Shown: positions 1 to 5,715 of the stretch, piece by piece
Position numbering within the stretch: the stretch's first letter is position 1
Layout: each line of letters starts with the position of its first letter
NCBI GenBank assembly: GCA_045643185.1
Contig: JAZUKH010000134.1
Coordinates: 1 to 5,715, forward strand
Reading direction: 5' to 3'
Length of the DNA: 5,715 nt
Source: RGIG464 sp045643185
GTDB lineage: Bacteria; Myxococcota_A; Bradymonadia; UBA4248
Made by a program: the position numbers and the translations under genes
The notes under the pieces: model-generated
What the model saw: only the letters and a program-made list of their open reading frames with translations
Database searches by the model: none
What the model was told of the DNA's origin: nothing

Positions 1-874
1 CTTCGACGCAGGAAACGGTGACGGATTTGGCACCACACTGTTTAGCGGTCGAAGCGCAGTCCATCGCGACGTCGCCGCCGCCAATGATGACCACACGGCC
101 AAGATCGCCGATCTTGCCGCCGGCAATACGCGCTTTTTTGAGGAACGGAAGCGCCGTGTCAACGCCGGCGAGGTCAGCGCCTTTCATGTTCGGGATCATT
201 TTGGAGGCAGCCTGGCCAACACCAACATAGATGGCATCGTATTCTTCGGCGAGTTTCGCCATGTCGTCGCGCGAAACGCGTTTGTTCAAAACGATTTTCA
301 CACCAAGATCCGTCACGGCTTTGACGTCCTGGTCAATGATCGCATCCGACAAACGGCTTGCCGTGATGCCATAGCGAAGCATACCGCCCGCTTTCTCGTT
401 TTCGTCGATAATCGTAACGGCCACACCCATCTTGGCAAGTTCAGCGGCCACGGCCAACGAAGAAGGACCTGCACCGATGCACACAACTTTTTTGCCGCAC
501 GACGCACCCGCTTCCATCACGCTGATCTTCATCGAGCTTTCCATGCTCATCGCAAACGCCTGAAGATCGCCGATCATAATCGGTTTGTCGATTCCGCAAC
601 GACTGCACGCTTTTTCACAAAGACGTTCCTGCGGACAGATCTCGGCACATGACGCACCCAAAATGTTGTTCTGACGAATAATACGCGCAGCACCTTTGAA
701 GTTGCGGAAACGAATCGCACGGATAAAACGGCCAGGATCCGTCCCGGCGGGGCAGTCATGCGTGCAGGGCGCATCGTCACAAAGCAGGCAACGCGTCGCT
801 TCTTCCATCGCAAGACGGATGTTCAAACCTTTTTTAGCCAGTTCACCGTACGGTAACTGTCGTACACTTGTCAT
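1..874 (-). CDS. preT: PreT subunit of NAD-dependent dihydropyrimidine dehydrogenase, 3' end missing
   Basis: This is the first 291 residues of a protein usually about 410 long; the C-terminal third lies beyond the left edge. With PreA, PreT reduces uracil and thymine to their 5,6-dihydro forms in the cytoplasm, passing electrons from NAD(H) through FAD and Fe-S clusters. Seen: a first cysteine set C29, C32, C37, C41 (CLLCDDAPC then CP) and a second C76, C80, C86, C90. Gln105 in GDLQAFA matches the Gln that ligates a cluster iron in mammalian DPD. The FAD Rossmann motif GAGPSSL is at 134-140, GGMLRYGI at 163-170 and the second nucleotide motif GGGDVAMD at 265-272. The stretch FRNFKGAA (56-63) is, from memory, identical in E. 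coli PreT, which favours PreT over the related GltD or NfnB/SudA subunits. Serine in place of the third Rossmann glycine also occurs in DPD. Odd: the usual GIPxFRLP motif reads GITASRLS. The start is fixed by a strong ribosome site. Confidence 0.9.
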   Translation of the reverse strand, partial: MTSVRQLPYGELAKKGLNIRLAMEEATRCLLCDDAPCTHDCPAGTDPGRFIRAIRFRNFKGAARIIRQNNILGASCAEICPQERLCEKACSRCGIDKPIMIGDLQAFAMSMESSMKISVMEAGASCGKKVVCIGAGPSSLAVAAELAKMGVAVTIIDENEKAGGMLRYGITASRLSDAIIDQDVKAVTDLGVKIVLNKRVSRDDMAKLAEEYDAIYVGVGQAASKMIPNMKGADLAGVDTALPFLKKARIAGGKIGDLGRVVIIGGGDVAMDCASTAKQCGAKSVTVSCVE

Positions 875-881
875 GATCCTT

Positions 882-886
882 CTCCT
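882..886 (-). promoter_or_regulatory. Ribosome binding site of preT
   Basis: On the minus strand AGGAG lies 7 nt before the ATG whose first base is at 874, with a further AAGG next to it. This strong, well-spaced site decides the preT start. Confidence 0.8.
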
Positions 887-902
887 GTTTATGGGGTATT
901 AC

Positions 903-930
903 AAAAATTTCAGGGCCAAATCCCCTGAAA
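903..930 (-). terminator. Possible attenuator or operator dyad in the preT leader
   Basis: TTTCAGGG (908-915) and CCCTGAAA (923-930) form a perfect 8-bp inverted repeat with a 7-nt loop. On the minus strand the stem is followed directly by five U residues (903-907), the layout of a small intrinsic terminator. It lies only about 30 nt before the preT start, so there is little room for a promoter between them. If it terminates, it would act as an attenuator in the preT leader. The stem has only four G:C pairs, so termination may be weak. The same symmetry could instead be a protein operator. Confidence 0.35.
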
Positions 931-980
931 AAAAAGACGCGTTTTTCTACACCATTACGTATTTCCAAAAAAGCAAAAAC

Positions 981-1030
981 TACGCAAAATTTCGTTTATA
1001 TACCTACATTTGCGCACATTTACGCACACT
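981..1030. repeat. Three phased direct repeats of a TRCGCA-type 10-mer
   Basis: Related 10-mers start at 981 (TACGCAAAAT), 1011 (TGCGCACATT) and 1021 (TACGCACACT), offset by 30 and 10 bp, so all fall on the same face of the helix. The last two form a tandem of period 10. This arrangement in a divergent control region would suit an operator bound cooperatively, but no regulator can be named and short AT-rich repeats can arise by chance. Confidence 0.35.
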
Positions 1031-1073
1031 TTTTTCGGCCTATTTTTGACCTTCAAAACAAATCATTAAATTG

Positions 1074-1082
1074 TGATATAAT
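1074..1082 (+). promoter_or_regulatory. Extended -10 promoter for the giant plus-strand gene
   Basis: TGATATAAT gives a perfect TATAAT (1077-1082) preceded directly by the TGn extended -10 element (1074-1076). No good -35 is present at 16-18 bp spacing. A TTGACC at 1046-1051 is too far away (25 bp spacer), so recognition would rest on the extended -10. Transcription would start near 1088-1091, giving a leader of about 127 nt that includes both hairpins. Confidence 0.6.
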
Positions 1083-1100
1083 GGCGTCGTATAGTTTTGG

Positions 1101-1118
1101 AGGGGGAAGTCTCCCCCT
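1101..1118 (+). other. G/C-rich hairpin near the 5' end of the leader
   Basis: AGGGGGA (1101-1107) pairs with TCCCCCT (1112-1118) around the loop AGTC, a perfect 7-bp stem beginning about 10-12 nt after the predicted transcription start. A stem this close to the 5' end may protect the mRNA. No U tract follows, so it is not a terminator. Confidence 0.6.
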
Positions 1119-1125
1119 ACGCCGC

Positions 1126-1165
1126 TATTTTCCCCATGATGCTGCACAGCATCATGGGGAAAATA
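1126..1165. repeat. Perfect 19-bp inverted repeat (long leader hairpin)
   Basis: Arm 1126-1144 (TATTTTCCCCATGATGCTG) is the exact reverse complement of 1147-1165, separated by only CA. In RNA this gives a very stable stem with a tight loop. It falls in the predicted leader of the plus-strand gene, 51 bp before the start codon. Neither strand has a U tract after the stem, so it is not a classical intrinsic terminator. It could be a leader RNA structure, a palindromic protein site, or part of a small dispersed element together with the neighbouring G/C hairpin. Confidence 0.75.
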
Positions 1166-1216
1166 CGCGTCTACCCCTTCGTCTGGGCTTTACCGAGTGA
1201 TCAAGCGAGATAAAAT

Positions 1217-4200
1217 ATGAAGTCGATCCAAGCTGGTTTCAATTTCAACCATTCCCCGTTTAACGAGGATATGCCGACAGCGGAGCTGTCGCTCGAACCG
1301 AACTTTCCAGTAGCACCAACACGCGTTGAACTGAGTGCTAACGGCAAACTGGTGCCTGGGCCTCACGAATTGACCCTGACCGGCAAGGCAGCACGTCTCG
1401 AAGTGCCCGATGATACCACTTTTTCGCTTCACTTTGCCTGTCACGCCGCGCCATCCGGCTCGTTGTCCCTTGATCGCATTGAACTCGCCTTTGCCAAGCC
1501 CCTGCGACTCGTCAACATTTTCACCACGCTCGAAGAAATCAGCTCGTTATTGGCCGATCGACAGGCCCCTGCCCCAGTTGAAGAAAAAAAAGAACTTTTT
1601 GACCGCGTCAGAAACAGCGAATTGCTCAATCGTGCATCCGAGTTTTTGGGCAAGACCGCCTCGGATCTAAAAAGCAGCGACAGCCTGCAAAAAGTCAGCG
1701 GCTTTTGGAAACAAAACGTGTCTCCCAGTCTTGATAAGCTGACAGAAACGAGGGGATGGAAAAAACTCGTCGAAACCGCCGAAAAAACGAGCGAAAAAGC
1801 CGCTGAGATCGGCCCAGCGGCGCTCGAAAAGTCAAAAGCCCTGCTCAATCGAGCCAAAGAACTTGGTGAATCGACGATCGATCGTGCCATCGACGGCGTT
1901 CTGGTCACTCAGATCCGAATCGTCGCCATTGAAAAAGAAAGACGTTCGGGCCTAAAAATGGCTTTTTCTGGCAATGTCGTCATGAATGATCGCGTTCGAC
2001 TGCCCCTCGACGAGGTCGAATTGCCGCGTCTTTTGCTCTCCCGCTTCTCGCCCGAGATCACCAGCCTTTTAAGCCAGTTTTGCGTTTCCCCCGAACAGGG
2101 CACGAGCCTCTCACGAACCTTTTTGAGCATGATCGACATGGCGACGGGTGAAGCTAACGCCGATTTTGAAGTCACGCCGTGGGCGCTCAAGTTCTTGACG
2201 CGTGGCGACCGGTCATGCCAGATGGCGCTCAACCTGCACCGCGAATGTCAAATTCGTTCGGTCTATACCCTCGGACGAACGGCCAGCGCGCTCACGCTTC
2301 AAATGGACGCCGACGTTGCGTGTGATCATCAAAAGACTTTTGCATTCGTCGCCAATGCGATCACGACCGACGAAAAACTCATCGCCTGCGGATCTCAGCT
2401 CGATCAGCGAGTCTGGTCTCTGTCTGGCAACGGCAGTGGGCACGATATCGAAGGCTGCCTGCGTCTTCAGCCAGGTTCGCATGTCTATCCCAATGCGTTG
2501 ACACTGCAAACGCATGACCCAATGGCACGTTTCGACATTACGCTGCCCTTGCTGCTCGATCCGATCTCACTCGATGGCACGATCGAATTTGGTTTGAGTG
2601 CTCAAAACTCGGCGCTTTACATCCACGGCGGCGATCTCAAAGCGAGTTGTCATGCCCGCTGGAACCTCGAAGAAGCTTTCCACTTTGACCGAACGCAAAC
2701 ACAGTTCGAGATTTGCGAGGGGCAGTTTGACCTGGCTTGTCACCGCCAGAATTCTGGCGCGATCGAATGTGCTCTGTCGGGCGACCTGGATGTCGCATTT
2801 GACCTCGTTTCGAGCGTCAACCCCATTCCAGAATTCAAGCTCTTTGACGAAACGATGTCGCTGAACGCTGCTGGCCGCATTGCACTCGACCTTTTGGCTC
2901 GCGTGGAATCCGACGACGACATGCCCTTCCGCGTCACCCTCGACCATTCAAAAGGCAATGCCGAACTCAGGACTTTTGAATGGACACGTGATCGCTACAA
3001 GATCGCTTCGACTGCGCCGTTATCGCTCGCGCTGACGCTGCTCAAAGCAGGATTGACGAGCGATGGCCTGACTGAAAGCTCCGTACAGCTCCTCTGGAAT
3101 GTTGCGGATTCACCCGTGTTGCGCTTCGATTCGGTCGAAACGCCCATTTTGACCGGCGAACTCTGGCAAGGAACGCTCACGGCCGATACATCCGAACAAG
3201 GCATCATTGTTTTTAAAGATGGTACGGGCTTTTTTGATCACCACTTCTTTAACGCCATTCTGTATCCTGAACACGAAAAGGAAAAGATCGCCGAATTGCT
3301 TGGTCATCAACCTCTCTTAAGCTTTATCGAACGCGTTTTGAAAGATCTGAGCCCTGCGATCGGTTCCAAGCCCCAAGCCTTGGTAGAACGTCTTAAACGC
3401 TGTTTTGAACTTTGTCGTGCGCATGGCACGCCGATCGACACCTATCACGTCGTCAGCATGCCAGCGCTGGCACGAATTCTCTCGATTTTGCTTTTTGAGC
3501 GCGTGGATGAAGAAGACGAGATCCTGCCGATCCTTAACAAGATCATTCACGCTGAAGGATTTGACCGCTACAAGACAGAAGAATTACTCGATCGGGCTTT
3601 CCCGAATGCCGATCTGACACATGCGGGAGCCATTCTGCGTGTCATTTCGAACATTTTGGACGTCATTCCTTACGAAGCGCCTCAAAAAACAGAATGCGAA
3701 GCCACCTGTGATGCCATCGCCCCCGGTGCTTCGCTCAACCTCTTGCCGAGTGCCAATCACCTGTACGATCTCGATGTCGTCGGACGTGACGGCATTGAAC
3801 GCTATTACACCTCTGACCGTCCAAACTACATTGATCATGAAACGACGCGGGCGCGCATTTACCGCTTTGCCGGCGGCTACACGGCTGACCAGCTCGAATG
3901 GCTTTTAGCCAATCACGGCGCTGATTTTAGTTCCAACGAGCAACTGCGCCTTAACCGATTGCTCGCGATCAAACGACGCATTCAAAAGCAGGAACCGCGT
4001 GAAGGATCCTTTTTGGTTCAGGATTTCAACATTGACTACTTTTTGCAGACCCTGTTGGACGCCGAAAACGAAGCCATGCCGCGGATGCGCGACCTGTCAG
4101 GCCTATTGGATGAATACACGAACGATTGTGTCTGCGACGAAGTCACGGACTGTTTTGCCACCTGGTTGACGCCTGAAGACACAGGTCGCTTGTTGGCTGC

Positions 4201-5715
4201 GTGCATCGTCAGTCGCATTCCCAATCAACTCGTTCAAGTCAACACGACGCGTTTGTTTAATTATATGATCTCACGCGGCCGTTTATATACCCTGGCCACG
4301 TTATACGAAGCTGGTGCAGGCAGTAAGCGTATTTTGGCAAGTTTGCTGATGAGCTTGCTCAACGCTGGCCAGGCACTCGTGAAGACCCCGATCGACCGGG
4401 TGATGGCGCTCAATGACGTACTGAGTGCCCCCGAGGCACCCATTGTGATTCCAAACCGACAGGATTACTTGCCTGGTGGTCGTCATGCCGCCGACTCGTA
4501 TTACGAAAAGATCGACCAAGCTGCCGAGGCGATCACCAAACAGGTCTCGATCTATCTTCAGGCCAAATTGCGCATGCAGTCTGAACGCATAGCCTTTACG
4601 GAGGCAAAAACACCGAATCAGCCCAAACGTCCACCGTTTGTGGCTCAACGACCAGCCGAAGATGACCTGGCCGAGATCCTTCGCGGCGTTGAAAAAGGCG
4701 ACCTGGCCGGTCAAAAACTCCTTGCCATGATCCAGTCCGGTGATTTTGACGAAGCCGCGTTCAAACAAGCGGCGCGTTCTGCCGAAAAGTCATACAGCTA
4801 CGCCTATCGCGTCGCCTCAGCTGTGATCAAAAAATACCCAGCTGCGCTTGAACACCGTGATGTCAAAAGATTTTACGCGCGAACCTATGAAGCGCTCACG
4901 ATCCAGGTCATCGATCAAAACCTGTTGGATGACGTTGACCAAGTCAGACACTGGTTTGCAGTGCGTTCTGGTATTGCAGCCGACCAAGTTGCTCAGATCA
5001 GTCGCGTAGAACGCCGCAAAGCCATTGTCGAAACCTTGTATTATTACGAAAACGAGCGTGTCACCCGGTTGAACGACCCCATGACCTGGCTTGATCTGCG
5101 TCCAGCCGCCGGACCAGTCGATCTGACGATCCTTGGCGCCATGGGCGTCATCACCGATGGCAAACAGGGTAAAGAGCTTAACACCGCGTTTGAACGTCTC
5201 ACCGAAACTCGCCAGATCCGCGTGATCCGCGCTGACACGGGTAACATTAAATCATTGAGTTACAACGCCGATATTCTTCAGCAGGAAATGCGTAAGCTCA
5301 ACTCGCCGTTCATGCTTTTGGGCTACAGTCAGGGTTGTGCCAACATGATGAGAGCTGAATCAAACATGTTTGCGGGCACACCCAGTGACCGTGCGACACT
5401 CGATCATCTTGTCGCACGTCATTTTCTCTTTTCAGCCATGAATGGCTCGGTTCACGCCGCCAACGGGTTTGAAAAGTATCGTCGAACGCTCATCGCCGGT
5501 GAAAAAGTGCTCAAATCTTTTTCGGCGGTCACTTCGAACGAGCTGAATGCCCTGCTCTTCACGTTATTGCGAAAATTCCTGGATTCCCCACTGATCACCA
5601 TGGGACTAAACTCGGTCGAATCGCTTAGCACGGCGGGCTTGCGCTCACTCGCGGTGGATGCCCAGTTCTCACAGAATGTCGTTTCGACCGAAGTGCAAGG
5701 TATCATCAAGGAATT
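1217..5715 (+). CDS. Giant cytoplasmic multidomain protein with C-terminal alpha/beta-hydrolase-like domain, 3' end missing
   Basis: One frame runs unbroken for 1,499 codons and is still open at the window end. I do not recognise the whole protein. Order by residue: 1-100, strand-rich; about 122-228, Lys/Glu/Ala-rich helical; 228-668, alternating hydrophobic/polar strands with phrases such as SGDLDVAFDLV and AGRIALDLLAR; about 684-1135, mainly helical; 1136-1145, a Pro-rich linker; 1149-1290, helical; from 1302, a hydrolase-like domain with GYSQG at 1369-1373. No signal peptide or clear membrane helix is seen. Free cysteines (for example 827, 831, 971, 973, 979) suit the cytoplasm. An in-frame TAA at 1211 forces the start at or after 1214. 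ATG 1217 has only a weak GCGAGA six bases upstream. ATG 1271 has GAGG too close to it and would remove 18 residues. The strand-rich part recalls AsmA or repeating beta-groove lipid proteins, but that is a guess. Expression is probably from the extended -10 at 1074-1082. Confidence 0.85.
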   Translation, partial: MKSIQAGFNFNHSPFNEDMPTAELSLEPNFPVAPTRVELSANGKLVPGPHELTLTGKAARLEVPDDTTFSLHFACHAAPSGSLSLDRIELAFAKPLRLVNIFTTLEEISSLLADRQAPAPVEEKKELFDRVRNSELLNRASEFLGKTASDLKSSDSLQKVSGFWKQNVSPSLDKLTETRGWKKLVETAEKTSEKAAEIGPAALEKSKALLNRAKELGESTIDRAIDGVLVTQIRIVAIEKERRSGLKMAFSGNVVMNDRVRLPLDEVELPRLLLSRFSPEITSLLSQFCVSPEQGTSLSRTFLSMIDMATGEANADFEVTPWALKFLTRGDRSCQMALNLHRECQIRSVYTLGRTASALTLQMDADVACDHQKTFAFVANAITTDEKLIACGSQLDQRVWSLSGNGSGHDIEGCLRLQPGSHVYPNALTLQTHDPMARFDITLPLLLDPISLDGTIEFGLSAQNSALYIHGGDLKASCHARWNLEEAFHFDRTQTQFEICEGQFDLACHRQNSGAIECALSGDLDVAFDLVSSVNPIPEFKLFDETMSLNAAGRIALDLLARVESDDDMPFRVTLDHSKGNAELRTFEWTRDRYKIASTAPLSLALTLLKAGLTSDGLTESSVQLLWNVADSPVLRFDSVETPILTGELWQGTLTADTSEQGIIVFKDGTGFFDHHFFNAILYPEHEKEKIAELLGHQPLLSFIERVLKDLSPAIGSKPQALVERLKRCFELCRAHGTPIDTYHVVSMPALARILSILLFERVDEEDEILPILNKIIHAEGFDRYKTEELLDRAFPNADLTHAGAILRVISNILDVIPYEAPQKTECEATCDAIAPGASLNLLPSANHLYDLDVVGRDGIERYYTSDRPNYIDHETTRARIYRFAGGYTADQLEWLLANHGADFSSNEQLRLNRLLAIKRRIQKQEPREGSFLVQDFNIDYFLQTLLDAENEAMPRMRDLSGLLDEYTNDCVCDEVTDCFATWLTPEDTGRLLAACIVSRIPNQLVQVNTTRLFNYMISRGRLYTLATLYEAGAGSKRILASLLMSLLNAGQALVKTPIDRVMALNDVLSAPEAPIVIPNRQDYLPGGRHAADSYYEKIDQAAEAITKQVSIYLQAKLRMQSERIAFTEAKTPNQPKRPPFVAQRPAEDDLAEILRGVEKGDLAGQKLLAMIQSGDFDEAAFKQAARSAEKSYSYAYRVASAVIKKYPAALEHRDVKRFYARTYEALTIQVIDQNLLDDVDQVRHWFAVRSGIAADQVAQISRVERRKAIVETLYYYENERVTRLNDPMTWLDLRPAAGPVDLTILGAMGVITDGKQGKELNTAFERLTETRQIRVIRADTGNIKSLSYNADILQQEMRKLNSPFMLLGYSQGCANMMRAESNMFAGTPSDRATLDHLVARHFLFSAMNGSVHAANGFEKYRRTLIAGEKVLKSFSAVTSNELNALLFTLLRKFLDSPLITMGLNSVESLSTAGLRSLAVDAQFSQNVVSTEVQGIIKE
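1580..1900 (+). other. Amphipathic helical segment of the giant protein (residues about 122-228)
   Basis: The segment is rich in Lys, Glu, Ala, Ser and Leu, with phrases such as WKKLVETAEKTSEKAAEI and ALLNRAKELGESTIDRA. Charged and hydrophobic residues alternate as in long amphipathic helices or coiled coils, between strand-rich sequence on both sides. Such helices in perilipins, phasins and apolipoproteins lie on lipid surfaces; that role here is inference. A plain coiled-coil for self-association is an equal alternative. Confidence 0.5.
5120..5715 (+). other. Alpha/beta-hydrolase-like domain of the giant protein, cut by the window end
   Basis: From residue 1302 (DLTILGAMGVITDG) the sequence follows an alpha/beta-hydrolase pattern. 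A first hydrophobic strand ends in the Gly-rich turn GAMG (1307-1310), where an oxyanion hole is expected. A helix (NADILQQEMRKL) then leads into strand FMLLGYSQGCANMM, with the nucleophile elbow GYSQG (1369-1373) and candidate nucleophile Ser1371. FLFSAMNGSVHAA then resembles the strand-loop after the elbow in triacylglycerol-lipase-like enzymes. The same GYSQG elbow occurs in cutinases. The catalytic Asp and His are not identified and may lie beyond the window, so activity is not established. Confidence 0.6.

Larger units (their letters stand above)
875..1216. other. Divergent intergenic control region
   Basis: This 342-bp stretch between two outward-facing genes is clearly more AT-rich than the flanking coding DNA, especially 890-1080, and holds no convincing gene. 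Its left part has a dyad with a U tract on the preT strand, its middle has helically phased TRCGCA motifs, and its right part has an extended -10 promoter plus two leader hairpins for the plus-strand gene. A preT promoter must lie here. The best I can see is a weak minus-strand TATATA/TATAAA around 995-1002 without a good -35, so I do not call it separately. No GATC occurs between about 878 and 1197, although that tetramer is frequent in the genes. Confidence 0.7.

Noticed and set aside
1..874. GltD (glutamate synthase small subunit) as the identity of the left gene
   Set aside because: GltD is a close relative, but FRNFKGAA, the GDLQAFA glutamine and the overall N-terminal pattern match PreT/DPD better. 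Without the C-terminus or preA a related subunit is not fully excluded.
696..1049. 117-codon open frame on the plus strand
   Set aside because: Its first half is antisense to the start of preT and its second half runs through the AT-rich control region. The Lys/Arg/Phe-rich product looks random.
1046..1051. TTGACC as the -35 of the plus-strand promoter
   Set aside because: The spacer to TATAAT would be 25 bp, well outside the usual 16-18.
1126..1165. The long inverted repeat as an intrinsic terminator
   Set aside because: No U tract follows the stem on either strand, and it lies between divergent genes where no upstream transcript needs to end.
1136..1213. A 25-codon frame starting ATGATG in the long hairpin and ending at TAA 1211-1213, just before the giant gene, in the same frame
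   Set aside because: It has no ribosome site and its starts are buried in the 19-bp stem. It could be a leader peptide, but nothing beyond its position supports it.
1441..1908. 155-codon open frame on the minus strand
   Set aside because: It is antisense to the giant gene, has low-complexity Ser/Arg-rich composition and no ribosome site or known motif.
4301..4768. 155-codon open frame on the minus strand
   Set aside because: It lies wholly inside the convincing plus-strand gene, and its translation shows no recognisable family.

Overview
The window holds two large divergent genes, both cut off by the window edges, separated by an AT-rich 342-bp control region. It is bacterial DNA of moderate G+C. 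The lineage cannot be fixed from this sequence. A Shine-Dalgarno site, a consensus extended -10 and a PreT-type enzyme show only that it is a bacterium. A cytoplasmic protein of more than 1,499 residues would suit the large-protein lineages formerly called Deltaproteobacteria, but that is weak inference.

Left part (1-874, minus strand): the N-terminal 291 residues of PreT, the FAD/NAD and iron-sulfur subunit of bacterial NAD-dependent dihydropyrimidine dehydrogenase (uracil/thymine reduction). The two cysteine clusters, the Rossmann motifs and a strong ribosome site are all visible. The partner gene preA is not in the window and could lie beyond the left edge.

Middle (875-1216): the divergent intergenic region. 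On the preT side there is a short dyad followed by a U tract, placed between any possible promoter and the preT start, as in an attenuator. Next come three copies of a TRCGCA-type motif on 10-bp helical phase. On the right side there is a perfect extended -10 promoter, followed by a leader that would carry a G/C-rich hairpin and then a perfect 19-bp-arm hairpin.

Right part (1217-5715, plus strand): one uninterrupted reading frame of at least 1,499 codons, still open at the window end. It has no signal peptide and no obvious membrane segment. The order is a small beta-rich N-terminus, a Lys/Glu/Ala-rich helical stretch, about 440 residues of strand-rich sequence, about 600 residues of mostly helical sequence, and a C-terminal alpha/beta-hydrolase-like domain with a GYSQG nucleophile elbow. 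I do not recognise the whole protein. It is the most likely undescribed item here: a giant intracellular putative lipase/esterase-like protein with possible lipid-surface-binding segments. Nothing in the sequence links its function to preT beyond the shared intergenic region.
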